From Fimenecus sp963624605 (GTDB lineage Bacteria; Bacillota; Clostridia; Oscillospirales; Acutalibacteraceae), in NCBI GenBank assembly GCA_963624605.1, contig CAVFQD010000001.1, positions 1 to 64,000 on the forward strand: a stretch of DNA of 64,000 nucleotides, in the 5' to 3' direction. Made by a program: the position numbers and the translations under genes. Of this stretch, positions 32,768 to 41,687 are shown one piece after another. The stretch's first letter is position 1. Every line of letters starts with the position of its first letter. A model generated the notes under the pieces. That model was not told the DNA's origin. It saw nothing but the letters and a program-made list of their open reading frames with translations, and searched no databases.

Positions 32768-33901
32768 ATGTCAGAGCTTATTGCGACAAAGGAATATCTT
32801 TTGAAAGCGGTCGGAGCCGTTATCAATTCGGACGAAATACCGAAAATGCCCGAGGACATAAACGCCCGTCTGCTTTTGGAGCTCATTGTTAAAAACTCGT
32901 TACAGGCTATAGGCTATCTTGCGCTGAAGGGTCAGAATTTTGAGTACAACGACAGGCTTGAAAGGTCGTACCGCACGGTGGTTGCCCGTGAAATAAGCCA
33001 GCAAGCCGAGGCGGACAGAATAAGAAAAGACTTTTCGGAAAACGGAATTGACTTTATGTTCTTAAAGGGCTCGCATCTGAAAAAGCTCTATCCTGCGCCC
33101 GAGCTCCGTTTTATGGCAGATACGGATGTGCTTGTCCGTTCGGACGATGTGGAAAGGGCAAAAAAAATATTGCTCTCGCACGGCTTTGAGCAAAAGGCGG
33201 ACAACGGAAAAGACATTGTGCTTACGAAAAAACCGTTTTTGACTGTTGAGCTTCACAACACGCTTTTTGTTGAAGAATATTATATGTATGACTATTTTCT
33301 TTCTGTCTGGGATAAGGCGCAAAAAATCGGCGAGCACGAATACGCAATGACTGACAGCGATATGTACATTTATACCGCGGCTCATTTGGCTGAGCACTTC
33401 ACAACGGGCGGCGCATGCTTCAGACCGACCATGGATATATATCTTATGCGCAAGAAAATGTCGGATAAACTTGATTTCCCGTATATCGAAAAGGAATTTG
33501 AAAAGCTCTCTATTGATGATTTCGTTAAAAAAATCGAGAGGGTTGCGGACGGTATGTTCGGGAATTACGAAAAGGACGCTTCGCTTGAAGTTACCGAAAA
33601 CTTTATCGTCCTCGGACCTCCCGTCAAAAACACTGGCGTGGCAAGCGTAGACGGAAAAGACCGTTCAAAGGCGGAAATGCTTTTGATATCGTTGTTTCCA
33701 TCACTGAAACATATGCAGCTGCTTTTCCCTGTGCTCAAAAAGGCTCCCGTGCTTTTGCCGCTGTTTTGGGCAGTCCGCCTGTTTGAGCGGCTGTTCAGTA
33801 AAAAAGCAAGAGAAAAGCTTGTAAAAATCAAGGACACCGATAAAAAGGACCTTGAAATAATGGGCAGGATTTACAGAGAGTCCGGAATAAAAAGAAGATA
33901 G
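32768..33901 (+). CDS. Putative nucleotidyltransferase (NTP_transf_5 family)
   Basis: A 377-aa soluble protein. The central region has F-L-K-G-S-H-L-K-K-L-Y near residue 100 and R-F-M-A-D-T-D-V-L-V near residue 118, the polymerase-beta-like G-S and D-x-D motifs that bind metal and nucleotide. A long helical C-terminal part follows. Members are often found in polysaccharide or cell-surface loci, but the acceptor is unknown. I start at 32768 because AGGAG is five bases upstream; an earlier ATG at 32753 overlaps the preceding stop. Probably co-transcribed with the EEP gene. Confidence 0.8.
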   Translation: MSELIATKEYLLKAVGAVINSDEIPKMPEDINARLLLELIVKNSLQAIGYLALKGQNFEYNDRLERSYRTVVAREISQQAEADRIRKDFSENGIDFMFLKGSHLKKLYPAPELRFMADTDVLVRSDDVERAKKILLSHGFEQKADNGKDIVLTKKPFLTVELHNTLFVEEYYMYDYFLSVWDKAQKIGEHEYAMTDSDMYIYTAAHLAEHFTTGGACFRPTMDIYLMRKKMSDKLDFPYIEKEFEKLSIDDFVKKIERVADGMFGNYEKDASLEVTENFIVLGPPVKNTGVASVDGKDRSKAEMLLISLFPSLKHMQLLFPVLKKAPVLLPLFWAVRLFERLFSKKAREKLVKIKDTDKKDLEIMGRIYRESGIKRR

Positions 33902-33914
33902 CGATTAAGATAAA

Positions 33915-33960
33915 AGTACACCCCCGAATATGCCCGTGAGAGCATATTCGGGGGTGTACT
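33915..33960. terminator. Strong bidirectional terminator
   Basis: A perfect 19-bp stem with an 8-base loop (AGTACACCCCCGAATATGC and its complement). It lies between the convergent nucleotidyltransferase and carboxypeptidase genes. Confidence 0.85.
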
Positions 33961-33970
33961 GTATCTGCGT

Positions 33971-34834
33971 TTACGCTAAGCCGAGATATTCTTCAAGGCA
34001 TTGGTTGTTTTCTTTCATTTCCTTTGCAGCCTTTTCGCCGACATATCTCCAATGCCACGGTTCAAAGTTCACACCGGTTATTGCTGTTTTATCCTCGGGA
34101 TAACGGAGAATAAAGCCGTAATTCTGTGCATTTTCGCAAAGCCATTTGTATTCCTTTGTGTTTACAAAATCCGAACTTGCGCTGACTATATCCATTGAAA
34201 GCCCTGCGTTGTGCTCGGAACAACCGGCGGGAAGCACCTGTTGCTGCGCTTTTGCCGCCGCTTCCTCGTCGGACATACCCTGATTTACATAGTAGTTTAC
34301 TTTCCTTTTATATGTGTTTTCCTGGAGGGTATAGGTATGATAACCCGAATAAGGCGTTAACACACAGCCTGCCTGCTTTGCGGCGGCATACATTTGCGAA
34401 TAGTGCTCACTGACCCTTGAGTCAAGCTGAATGTTGCTTCCGTCTATTGCGTTTGAAAGCGTAGGAGCATATGAGTCGGGCAACGGGTATTTTGTGTTGA
34501 TTATAGCTATCGACCAATTTTCGGAGTCGGTAACAGAGACAACCGTCGCTTCCTTTTTTGCGGACTTTGCCGCAGGGGCTTGAGTCTGAGCTTCTGTCGT
34601 TTGGGGCTCGTCCGTAACGGGCTCGGCGACAGCGACAACGGCTTCCTCGGTTGTTTCCTCCTCAGCTGTGCCTGACGCCTCGTTTCTGTTGTACAGTTTT
34701 ATTTTCGGAGTGGTGTCTCCGACCGATTTATATAAAATAACAAGCGGTATCATAATCACCGCAAGAACGATTAACAATATGAGCTTTGTGCGGAGCGTTC
34801 TTTTGCTTATACCTTTTTTCTTTCCGTTTTCCAT
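33971..34834 (-). CDS. D-alanyl-D-alanine carboxypeptidase, VanY/M15B type
   Basis: A 287-aa membrane-anchored zinc peptidase. A basic N-terminus and one transmembrane helix (about residues 14-35) precede a Glu/Thr/Ala-rich linker (about 45-95). The catalytic domain carries S-E-H-N-A-G-L-S-M-D near residue 208 and E-P-W-H-W-R-Y-V near residue 258, which give the three zinc ligands and the catalytic Glu. It should trim peptidoglycan stem peptides outside the cell. No vancomycin-resistance genes surround it, so a housekeeping wall role is more likely. Confidence 0.92.
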   Translation of the reverse strand: MENGKKKGISKRTLRTKLILLIVLAVIMIPLVILYKSVGDTTPKIKLYNRNEASGTAEEETTEEAVVAVAEPVTDEPQTTEAQTQAPAAKSAKKEATVVSVTDSENWSIAIINTKYPLPDSYAPTLSNAIDGSNIQLDSRVSEHYSQMYAAAKQAGCVLTPYSGYHTYTLQENTYKRKVNYYVNQGMSDEEAAAKAQQQVLPAGCSEHNAGLSMDIVSASSDFVNTKEYKWLCENAQNYGFILRYPEDKTAITGVNFEPWHWRYVGEKAAKEMKENNQCLEEYLGLA

Positions 34835-34923
34835 ATCTTTTGCCTTTCACAAGTGAATGAATATATTTTATGCAATTTGCGGGCGGTTGTCAATCGGATA
34901 TAATGCAATCATATTTTTAATTA

Positions 34924-34952
34924 TCGACAAATGTAAAAAAATGTGATAGAAT
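34924..34952 (+). promoter_or_regulatory. Promoter of M28 peptidase gene
   Basis: TCGACA (34924-34929), a 17-bp spacer and TAGAAT (34947-34952), 36 bases before the ATG. Confidence 0.55.
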
Positions 34953-34988
34953 ATATTCGTTTATTTTTTCTGACAGGAGTGTAGCTTG

Positions 34989-36245
34989 ATGAAAGCAAGT
35001 GAGAGTAATTCAAATTATCCTTCACGCCTTCGTGAAATGACGAATTATACAGTGCGTGAGGTTAAAAAGGTTTGTGCGGAGATAGGTCCGCGTGAATCGG
35101 GAGAAGAGAGCGAGAGAAAGGCTCAGTCATATGTCGCGCAGTCAATGAAAAATGTTTGCGACAGTGTTGAAACAGAGGATTTTGAGGTGCATCCCAAGGC
35201 ATTTATGAGCTGGGTTGTAATTGATGTTGTGCTTATGCTTGCGTCGATTATCTGCCTGTTATTAAAGCAGTTCAACGCTTTTGAGGCGGCGAATATGGGA
35301 CTCGGCATTGCGGCAACGGTGCTTACGGTAGTTTCGGTAATACTAATGGTCGGCGAGTTTCTTTTCTATAAGGAAATGCTTGACCCGTTCTTCCCGAAAA
35401 GACAGTCGTGCAATGTGGTTTGTACCCGTAAGGCTTCTGGGGAGACAAAGAAAAGAATTGTTTTTGCGGGTCATATTGATTCGGCTTACGAGTGGTATTT
35501 CACACATCTCGGCGGCGGAAAGTTCCTGTTCACAATGATAAAGCTTTCAATAGGCTCTATCGGCTTGAATCTTGTTCTTGATGTTGCTTCGTTCTTTAAT
35601 GTTCCGCACTGGCTTGACATTGTAATTATCGTGCTTGCGTTCATTACCGCTGTTCCGATAGCTGCCTGCTCGTTCTTCGTAAACTGGAAGCTTGTTGTTC
35701 CCGGCGCAAACGACAACCTCACGGGTGTGTTCGCTTCAATGGCTGTAATCCGTTATATGGAAGCGAATGATATCCGCTTTGAGCACACGGATGTCGTTGC
35801 GGTTTCCACGGGCTGCGAGGAATGCGGGCTCAGAGGTGCGAGAGCATATGCCAAGAAGCACGCAAACGACGGTATAGAGACTGTTGCGATTGCGGTTGAT
35901 ACACTTAAAGATTACGATTATATGGGTATATACAATAAGGATATGAGCGGCACTGTAACCCTTGACAAGCAGGTTTGTGCCATGGTTAAGAAAGCAAGCG
36001 AAAATGCGGGTCTCAACCTTCCTTATTCAAAGGTTTACTTCGGTGCTTCCGACGCTGCTGCTATTCAGCAGAGCGGTATCAGGGCTTCTGCTCTTGCCGC
36101 TATGGATCCGACTCCCGCAAGCTATTATCATACAAGAGACGACAAGCCCGATATCCTTGAGCCCAAAACGGTTGAGGCAAGCATAAATGTGCTTCTTGAA
36201 ACCGCCTTTTTGTATGACAGTGAGGGATTGAAGGATACTTATTAA
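34989..36245 (+). CDS. M28-family metallopeptidase with internal membrane segments
   Basis: A 418-aa zinc aminopeptidase-like protein. Zinc-ligand motifs are F-A-G-H-I-D-S near residue 160, G-A-N-D-N near 240, C-E-E-C-G near 280, and Y-H-T-R-D-D near 385. Two hydrophobic stretches lie at about residues 72-125 and another pair at 178-230, between the first and second zinc motifs. The peptidase domain is therefore interrupted by membrane helices. This arrangement is unusual. AGGAG precedes the start; a TTG directly before the ATG is possible. Confidence 0.87.
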   Translation: MKASESNSNYPSRLREMTNYTVREVKKVCAEIGPRESGEESERKAQSYVAQSMKNVCDSVETEDFEVHPKAFMSWVVIDVVLMLASIICLLLKQFNAFEAANMGLGIAATVLTVVSVILMVGEFLFYKEMLDPFFPKRQSCNVVCTRKASGETKKRIVFAGHIDSAYEWYFTHLGGGKFLFTMIKLSIGSIGLNLVLDVASFFNVPHWLDIVIIVLAFITAVPIAACSFFVNWKLVVPGANDNLTGVFASMAVIRYMEANDIRFEHTDVVAVSTGCEECGLRGARAYAKKHANDGIETVAIAVDTLKDYDYMGIYNKDMSGTVTLDKQVCAMVKKASENAGLNLPYSKVYFGASDAAAIQQSGIRASALAAMDPTPASYYHTRDDKPDILEPKTVEASINVLLETAFLYDSEGLKDTY

Positions 36246-36326
36246 AAAATAGCGGTTTCCTATTGTTAAAACAGTATGATTTGTGTTATTATTATCTCAA
36301 CATAACGCAAAAGGGGATTAAAATAT

Positions 36327-37421
36327 ATGAAAATTTCATGGAAAAAAACGGTCGCCGTTATGCTCTGCGTCATTATGACGGCAATGATTTTTGCCTCATG
36401 CAGCGCCGAGGATGTAATCGGAGATGAGGAGGAAACACCTCAGGAGGTAAGCGTAAAGGTTGACCTTAACGATTCAAGCTTTACATTTACATACGGTGAG
36501 TTAAAGACGGTTCTTCCGGCAGATAAGCTCGGCACTCTTTTTGAGGATTATGACGAGATTTCGGACGATATTACCATTGAGCTGAGCTACAATGACATCA
36601 CAACAAAGTTCAGTGACGATGATTTGTGGAAGGATGTTCTCAACCTTCTCTCGGAGGAGGAAAAGGCTTCAATTAAAGCGAACGAGGCTAATGTTGTAGA
36701 ATATTTTGTAAACAAAATCAATAACGCAAAGTCGGAAAAGCCGATTACGCAGTACAAGGAAAGCTTCTGGACGGACAGCGGCAGTATCAACTTCAGTCAG
36801 AACGGAGAGGATACCGACAGCAAGGTTAAAACCGCCGCTGAGTTCTTTGACTATTATGTTGTTAAGGGAGCAGGGGAAAAGCTTCCAAACGGAACGACCG
36901 AAAAGGGCGACGACCTTACCGACATTGTTTATCTTTTCGGCTCTGACAAAGCGTGTGCAATCACAGCGGACGATGTTGTTTCTGCGGTAAGCTCACTTTC
37001 GTATGAAACGCAGACCGTTACGGAAAAGGTTACAAACGAAAAGGGCAAAGAGGAAAGCCAAGAGGTCAAGGTGGTAACCGGTATCACGAGAATTATCACA
37101 ATTGTTCTCAAGGATGATGCGGCTTCGGTCCTCAAGGCATACTCAATGCATGACAAGAACGCAATTCTTGACGAGATAAAAAAGGCTTCATCTTATTTCA
37201 CGGTTGACGATTATTCGGTTGACTTTGACGGCTGCACGATCACGGCAACCTTCAACGCCGCTACGGATAACATTCTTTCCGTAACTTATGATAAGAATAT
37301 GGATGTTTCAACGGTTGTGAACGGAGTGGGAGACCTCTCTTATCTCGGAAAGCAGGATCTCACATTCGGTTGCACGGACCGTATGGAATATCACTTCGGC
37401 TGGGACGACGAAGCAAAATAA
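36327..37421 (+). CDS. Uncharacterised lipoprotein
   Basis: A 364-aa exported lipoprotein. The signal peptide is short and positively charged with lipobox F-A-S-C (Cys near residue 27), followed by an acidic linker D-E-E-E-T. The rest is soluble, rich in Asp, Lys, Thr and Ser, with no family I recognise. It stands alone after the M28 gene, about 80 bases downstream, and ends at a strong terminator. It should sit on the outer face of the membrane. Confidence 0.8.
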   Translation: MKISWKKTVAVMLCVIMTAMIFASCSAEDVIGDEEETPQEVSVKVDLNDSSFTFTYGELKTVLPADKLGTLFEDYDEISDDITIELSYNDITTKFSDDDLWKDVLNLLSEEEKASIKANEANVVEYFVNKINNAKSEKPITQYKESFWTDSGSINFSQNGEDTDSKVKTAAEFFDYYVVKGAGEKLPNGTTEKGDDLTDIVYLFGSDKACAITADDVVSAVSSLSYETQTVTEKVTNEKGKEESQEVKVVTGITRIITIVLKDDAASVLKAYSMHDKNAILDEIKKASSYFTVDDYSVDFDGCTITATFNAATDNILSVTYDKNMDVSTVVNGVGDLSYLGKQDLTFGCTDRMEYHFGWDDEAK

Positions 37422-37433
37422 CCAAAGCGACAG

Positions 37434-37459
37434 AGACCGCCGATTCGGCGGTCTTTTTT
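37434..37459 (+). terminator. Terminator after lipoprotein gene
   Basis: AGACCGCC pairs with GGCGGTCT around GATTC, followed by TTTTT. The sialidase-like gene starts 17 bases later. Confidence 0.85.
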
Positions 37460-37475
37460 GATACGGAGATAAATT

Positions 37476-38738
37476 ATGAAAAACAAAGGGCAGAATTATA
37501 CAATAAAGCAGATTGATCTTTCAAAAAAAAACGGAGTTACCGATAAAAGCCTTGATTACCTTTTTGAATACACAACCGTGGACGAGGGTAGCGGTTATCT
37601 CGGACATCCCGACAGCGTGCTGTTAAAGAACGGCGATATTCTTACCTTTTATCCCGAGGGTCACGGAAAGGGACGGGTATTGTCAAAGCGCAGTACCGAC
37701 GGCGGCAGGACATATCTTGACGGCGACGGCGTAAAAAATCCTCCTGATAGCTGGAAGCTGTCAAAGGAAACTCCGACGGTTTACAGGCTCAGCTTTTGTG
37801 AGCACGATTGGAACGATAAACTGATACTTATATGCGGCAACCCGAAGTGGTGGGATGAAAAGACCTCCACGGGAGGCTTCAACTGCTCTGTTTCCGATGA
37901 CGAGGGCGAGAACTTTTCCGAATTTGAGCTCTTCTTTAAGGGTGAGATTTATCCGATAGTGGCAATGAGCTCGCTTACACAGCTTAAAAAGGACGGAAAG
38001 TTCATTGATAAGTGGATGGGACTTTTTCACGATAAGAATTTTGTCAACTACAAGACCTTTCTGACCTTTGACGGAAACGGCAAAGTACATTGGACAACGC
38101 CCGTGCCGTATTTTTCGGCGTACAGGGAAATTGAAAAGAAATCGCAGATGTGCGAGGTTGAATGCGTGAGAAGCGACGGCGGCAACGGCAATGAGCTTAT
38201 GCTTATTACCAGAAGCAATTCCAAAAGGATGAATTCGCTTCTGTCGTTTTCAACGGACGAGGGAGAAACATGGTCACAGCCCGTCTTTGCACCGAGCGCA
38301 ATAAACGGCGAACGCCACAAAGCGGATTATCTTCCCGACGGCAGGTTGTTTATCACATTCCGCTCGATTGAAAGGGACAGAAGGAAAAATTTCAAATACA
38401 GTGAAAAGAAGCTTCGGGGCTGGTATTCCGAGGGCTGGATTGCCTGGGTCGGAAGCTATGACGACATTAAAAACGGCAGAGAGGGCGATTACAGAATTAA
38501 GGTGGCGCACACATATCTTCCGAATCAGACCGAGCCGTCCGTTACAGCAAATGCGGACACGGCATATTGCGGAAATGCGGTTTTGCCCGACGGCACGGTT
38601 GTTACCTCCTCATACGGAATTTTCTCCCCCGAAAAAAAGGCGCACGGCACATATTCGACCGATAAGGGAAAGCTCAAACGCAAGACCTTTATAGTCTCAA
38701 AGCGTATTAAAATAAAGGATGTTGAAAAGCTTTTATGA
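37476..38738 (+). CDS. Sialidase-like BNR-repeat protein
   Basis: A 420-aa six-bladed beta-propeller of the sialidase superfamily. Three Asp boxes are visible: S-T-D-G-G-R-T-Y near residue 75, S-D-D-E-G-E-N-F near 143 and S-T-D-E-G-E-T-W near 263. G-H-P-D-S-V-L-L near residue 43 replaces the classical F-R-I-P motif of sialidases, so true sialidase activity is uncertain. There is no signal peptide, so it would be cytoplasmic. The stop overlaps the start of the YdcF gene (ATGA), so the two are co-translated. Confidence 0.8.
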   Translation: MKNKGQNYTIKQIDLSKKNGVTDKSLDYLFEYTTVDEGSGYLGHPDSVLLKNGDILTFYPEGHGKGRVLSKRSTDGGRTYLDGDGVKNPPDSWKLSKETPTVYRLSFCEHDWNDKLILICGNPKWWDEKTSTGGFNCSVSDDEGENFSEFELFFKGEIYPIVAMSSLTQLKKDGKFIDKWMGLFHDKNFVNYKTFLTFDGNGKVHWTTPVPYFSAYREIEKKSQMCEVECVRSDGGNGNELMLITRSNSKRMNSLLSFSTDEGETWSQPVFAPSAINGERHKADYLPDGRLFITFRSIERDRRKNFKYSEKKLRGWYSEGWIAWVGSYDDIKNGREGDYRIKVAHTYLPNQTEPSVTANADTAYCGNAVLPDGTVVTSSYGIFSPEKKAHGTYSTDKGKLKRKTFIVSKRIKIKDVEKLL

Positions 38739-39511
38739 AAACAGAAAAATTAAAGCCCGTAAGCGTACCGAAAATCATTGCGGGAACGGTAATTTTTATA
38801 CTTTTTACCCCGTTTGTGTCATTTGTGCTTAACTCCGGAAGTATAATAGGTATGGCACTCGGAATTGCGGTTATACTGTCGGGTGTGTTTTCGCAGAGGA
38901 TAAAGAGCGCAATATCCGAAATTAAAAAGAAAAAGGGCGGTAGAGCGGTGCTGAAAATTCTTACGGTAATTCTTATAATTTTTGCGGTTTACTGCACGGC
39001 GGTTACCGTGAAAATACTGTCGTTCAGGGCGGACCCGCACGGTATACCGACGGATACTCCGGCGATTGTCCTCGGCTGTAAGGTGAACGATGAAACGCCG
39101 AGCACAATGCTCGAAAAGCGTATTGCGGCGGCATATAAATATCTTGAGGAAAACGAAAACGCCGTTGTAATAGCTTCAGGCGGCAAGGGCGACGACGAAA
39201 ATATATCCGAAGCCGAGGCTATCAGAAATTCTCTTGTAGAAAAGGGCATTTCTCCCGAGCGGATTATACTTGAGGACAAATCGACCTCGACGGCAGAAAA
39301 TATGCTTTTTTCCAAAAGAATAATGGACGAAAACAATTTGGGTAACGAAGCGGTTATAATAACAACGGACTTTCACCAGTTCCGTTCGACACTGCTTGCA
39401 AAGCGAAACGGGATAGAGCCGTACAGTATAAGCTCGAAATCAAAGCCGTTTTCGCTTCCGACGGTCATTGTCAGGGAGTGGTTTGCTTTTCTCGCGACGC
39501 TTTTGAAATAA
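38735..39511 (+). CDS. YdcF/SanA/ElyC-family membrane protein (DUF218)
   Basis: A 258-aa protein with three hydrophobic segments in the first 95 residues and a DUF218 domain after that. The motifs V-L-G-C-K-V-N near residue 111, A-S-G-G-K-G-D near residue 148, and T-T-D-F-H-Q-F-R near residue 210 are typical. ElyC and SanA in this family affect envelope integrity and lipid-carrier use. Translationally coupled to the sialidase-like gene. It ends just before the infC promoter. Confidence 0.88.
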   Translation: MKTEKLKPVSVPKIIAGTVIFILFTPFVSFVLNSGSIIGMALGIAVILSGVFSQRIKSAISEIKKKKGGRAVLKILTVILIIFAVYCTAVTVKILSFRADPHGIPTDTPAIVLGCKVNDETPSTMLEKRIAAAYKYLEENENAVVIASGGKGDDENISEAEAIRNSLVEKGISPERIILEDKSTSTAENMLFSKRIMDENNLGNEAVIITTDFHQFRSTLLAKRNGIEPYSISSKSKPFSLPTVIVREWFAFLATLLK

Positions 39512-39515
39512 ACGC

Positions 39516-39544
39516 TTGACAAACACTCGGCGTTTTAGTATAAT
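39516..39544 (+). promoter_or_regulatory. Promoter of infC-rpmI-rplT operon
   Basis: A consensus promoter: TTGACA (39516-39521), 17-bp spacer, TATAAT (39539-39544). The -35 lies directly after the YdcF stop. Confidence 0.9.
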
Positions 39545-39691
39545 ATCTGCACAACAAAGAAGAACACCCGTTCTCACCTGTGATTTTTAATGAAACAGGT
39601 CAATACTTTTTAGGACCTCGGTCTTATTGTGTGTATTGAGCGTGAACGGTTTTTGTTCACGCTTTAATTTATTGTTTAGGGGTGATTATCC
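39545..39691 (+). promoter_or_regulatory. infC leader with transcription attenuator (L20-leader-like)
   Basis: A leader of about 140 bases precedes infC. It contains CACCTG (39577-39582) that can pair with CAGGTC-type sequence at 39596-39601. It ends in a perfect 9-bp hairpin AGCGTGAAC/GTTCACGCT (39639-39663) followed by a short T-rich tract. Bacillus infC-rpmI-rplT is controlled by L20 binding to such a leader. The assignment rests on position and the hairpin, not on an alignment. Confidence 0.6.
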
Positions 39692-40216
39692 ATCGCTGTC
39701 AAAGAAATGCAACTCAATGAAGAAATCCGTGATAAGGAAGTCAGAGTTATCTCTGCGGACGGAGAACAGTTAGGTATTATGTCCGCCAAGGAAGCCCTCA
39801 AAAAGGCTGAAGAGAAAAATCTCGACCTCGTTAAAATCGCACCGCAGGCTCAGCCTCCCGTGTGCAAGATTATGGACTACGGCAAATACAGATTTGAGCA
39901 GACGAAAAAAGAGAAAGAGTCGAAGAAAAACCAGCGTATAATCGAGACAAAGGAAATCAGACTTTCTCTCAACATCGACACGCACGATTTCGATACGAAG
40001 GCTAATCAGGCGATGAAATTCTTAAAGACCGGTCACAAGGTCAAGGTTTCGATTCGTTTCAGAGGACGCGAGATGGCTCATCCGCAAATCGGCGAGGAAA
40101 CAATGAAGAAGTTTGCCGAGGTTTGCTCGGAGCTTTCATCGGTTGAAAAACCCGCAAAGCTTGAGGGCAGACAGATGCTTATGTTCTTAGCACCGTTATC
40201 GGCTAAAAACAAGTAA
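39692..40216 (+). CDS. infC: Translation initiation factor IF-3
   Basis: A 174-aa factor that prevents premature 30S-50S joining and checks the start codon. The reading begins at ATC (39692), preceded by AGGGGTGAT at correct spacing. It gives [12 protein letters not shown], the usual IF-3 N-terminus. The first ATG (39707) has no ribosome site and would drop five conserved residues. IF-3 genes are known for AUU/AUC-type starts that permit autoregulation. The C-domain [10 protein letters not shown] near residue 118 is intact. Confidence 0.93.
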   Translation: MAVKEMQLNEEIRDKEVRVISADGEQLGIMSAKEALKKAEEKNLDLVKIAPQAQPPVCKIMDYGKYRFEQTKKEKESKKNQRIIETKEIRLSLNIDTHDFDTKANQAMKFLKTGHKVKVSIRFRGREMAHPQIGEETMKKFAEVCSELSSVEKPAKLEGRQMLMFLAPLSAKNK

Positions 40217-40245
40217 GTAAACAAATCATTCAGGAGGAAATAGAA

Positions 40246-40443
40246 ATGCCTAAAATTAAAACACATTCGGGAGCAAAAAAACGCTTCAAATTATCAAAGA
40301 ACGGTAAGCCGATCAGAGCGCACGCTTACAAGTCTCACATTCTCAACAAGAAATCTACGAAGAGAAAAAGAAATCTTCGCAAGACCGCAGTTGCAGACGT
40401 AACGAATCAGAAGCAGATCAAGCGTCTTGTTCCTTACAAATAA
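40246..40443 (+). CDS. rpmI: 50S ribosomal protein L35
   Basis: A 65-aa basic ribosomal protein beginning [13 protein letters not shown], the L35 signature. It ends K-R-L-V-P-Y-K. A strong AGGAGG precedes the ATG. It sits between infC and rplT in the universal order. Confidence 0.98.
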   Translation: MPKIKTHSGAKKRFKLSKNGKPIRAHAYKSHILNKKSTKRKRNLRKTAVADVTNQKQIKRLVPYK

Positions 40444-40499
40444 TCAATAAATCAAATGCGGTTTTCGACCGTTTTCACAAATTTTCGGAGGTAGAATAA

Positions 40500-40856
40500 A
40501 TGGCACGTATTAAGGGTGCGATGATGACTCGCAAAAGAAGAAACAAAACATTAAAGCTCGCAAAGGGCTACTACGGCTCAAAGTCAAGGCTTTTCAAGAC
40601 TGCTAAGCAGGCAGTTATGAAGTCCGGTCAGTATGCATATATCGGCAGAAAGCAGAAGAAGAGAGAATTCAGAAAGCTCTGGATAACAAGAATTTCCGCA
40701 GCTTGCAAAATGAACGGTATGAATTATTCAACATTCATCAACGGTCTTAATAAGGCAGGCGTTTCATTAAACCGTAAAATGCTTTCCGAAATAGCTATTT
40801 CGGATCCCGCAGCTTTCACAGCTCTTACAGAGCAGGCTAAAGCGGCACTTAAATAA
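40500..40856 (+). CDS. rplT: 50S ribosomal protein L20
   Basis: A 118-aa ribosomal assembly protein. The N-terminal long basic helix ([14 protein letters not shown]) and the globular part starting near residue 60 are typical; K-G-Y-Y-G-S-K-S-R is conserved. It also regulates its own operon in relatives. GGAGGT precedes the ATG and a hairpin terminator follows the gene. Confidence 0.98.
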   Translation: MARIKGAMMTRKRRNKTLKLAKGYYGSKSRLFKTAKQAVMKSGQYAYIGRKQKKREFRKLWITRISAACKMNGMNYSTFINGLNKAGVSLNRKMLSEIAISDPAAFTALTEQAKAALK

Positions 40857-40861
40857 GCTGG

Positions 40862-40897
40862 AACCACGCCTTGTTTTCGGGGCGTGGTTAATTTTTG
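40862..40897 (+). terminator. Terminator after rplT
   Basis: AACCACGCC pairs with GGCGTGGTT around a 10-base loop, followed by AATTTTTG. The next gene starts a few bases later. Confidence 0.85.
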
Positions 40898-40901
40898 CGT
40901 T

Positions 40902-41687
40902 ATGAATTACATTGAAATCACTTCAAGAAACAACGAGAAAATAAAGTCGGTCGCAAAGCTTGTCTCAAGCTCAAGGGAGCGCAAAAGCACCTCGCTTTTC
41001 GTTCTGGAGGGGGCAAGGCTTTGCTTTGACGCCGCAAAGAGCGGATACACGGTAAAGGAAGCGTATTTTACCTGCGCCGCCGTTTCTAAATTTTCGGACT
41101 ACACGGATTTTATTTCCGAAAATGCCGAAAGCGTTTATATGATAACCGAGGAGGTTTCGGAAAAGCTTTCGGACACGGTAAATTCGCAGGGGGTTTTTTG
41201 CGTTGTCGAAATGAAACACCGCAAGGGGTTTGAAATCGAGAGCACAAAGAAGTATATCGCACTTGAAAATGTCCAAAATCCGCAAAATCTCGGCTCCGTG
41301 GCAAGAACCGCGGAGGCACTCGGTATTGACGGAATAATCGTTTGCGGCGGCTGTGATATGTATAACCCAAAGGCACTGCGTGCGTCTATGGGCAGCCTTT
41401 TGCGTATTCCGATTATAGCGGTTGATAACCTCGTGAAAACGCTTTCACAGGCAAACAAAGATGGTATGCTCACTGCGGTTACCGTACCCGACGATGGCGC
41501 ACGGGATATTACAAAAACCGATTTTTCCGGCGGCGTGATAGCCGTTATCGGAAACGAGGGCAACGGCGTTACTGAAAATGTCAAAAATGTCGCAAAGGAA
41601 AAAATCACAATAAAAATGAAAGGCGAGGCAGAGTCGCTCAACGCCTCTGTTGCCGCCGTTATCACAATGTGGGAAATAATGAGATGA
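40902..41687 (+). CDS. TrmH/SpoU-family RNA 2'-O-methyltransferase
   Basis: A 261-aa SPOUT methyltransferase. An N-terminal RNA-binding domain (1-100) has F-V-L-E-G-A-R-L near residue 36. The knotted SAM domain has N-V-Q-N-P-Q-N-L-G-S-V-A-R-T near residue 120, G-N-E-G-N-G-V near 223 and S-L-N-A-S-V-A near 245. An earlier GTG (40884) lies inside the terminator stem, so the ATG at 40902 is preferred. Substrate (probably 23S rRNA) is not determined. Overlaps dprA (ATGA). Confidence 0.9.
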   Translation: MNYIEITSRNNEKIKSVAKLVSSSRERKSTSLFVLEGARLCFDAAKSGYTVKEAYFTCAAVSKFSDYTDFISENAESVYMITEEVSEKLSDTVNSQGVFCVVEMKHRKGFEIESTKKYIALENVQNPQNLGSVARTAEALGIDGIIVCGGCDMYNPKALRASMGSLLRIPIIAVDNLVKTLSQANKDGMLTAVTVPDDGARDITKTDFSGGVIAVIGNEGNGVTENVKNVAKEKITIKMKGEAESLNASVAAVITMWEIMR

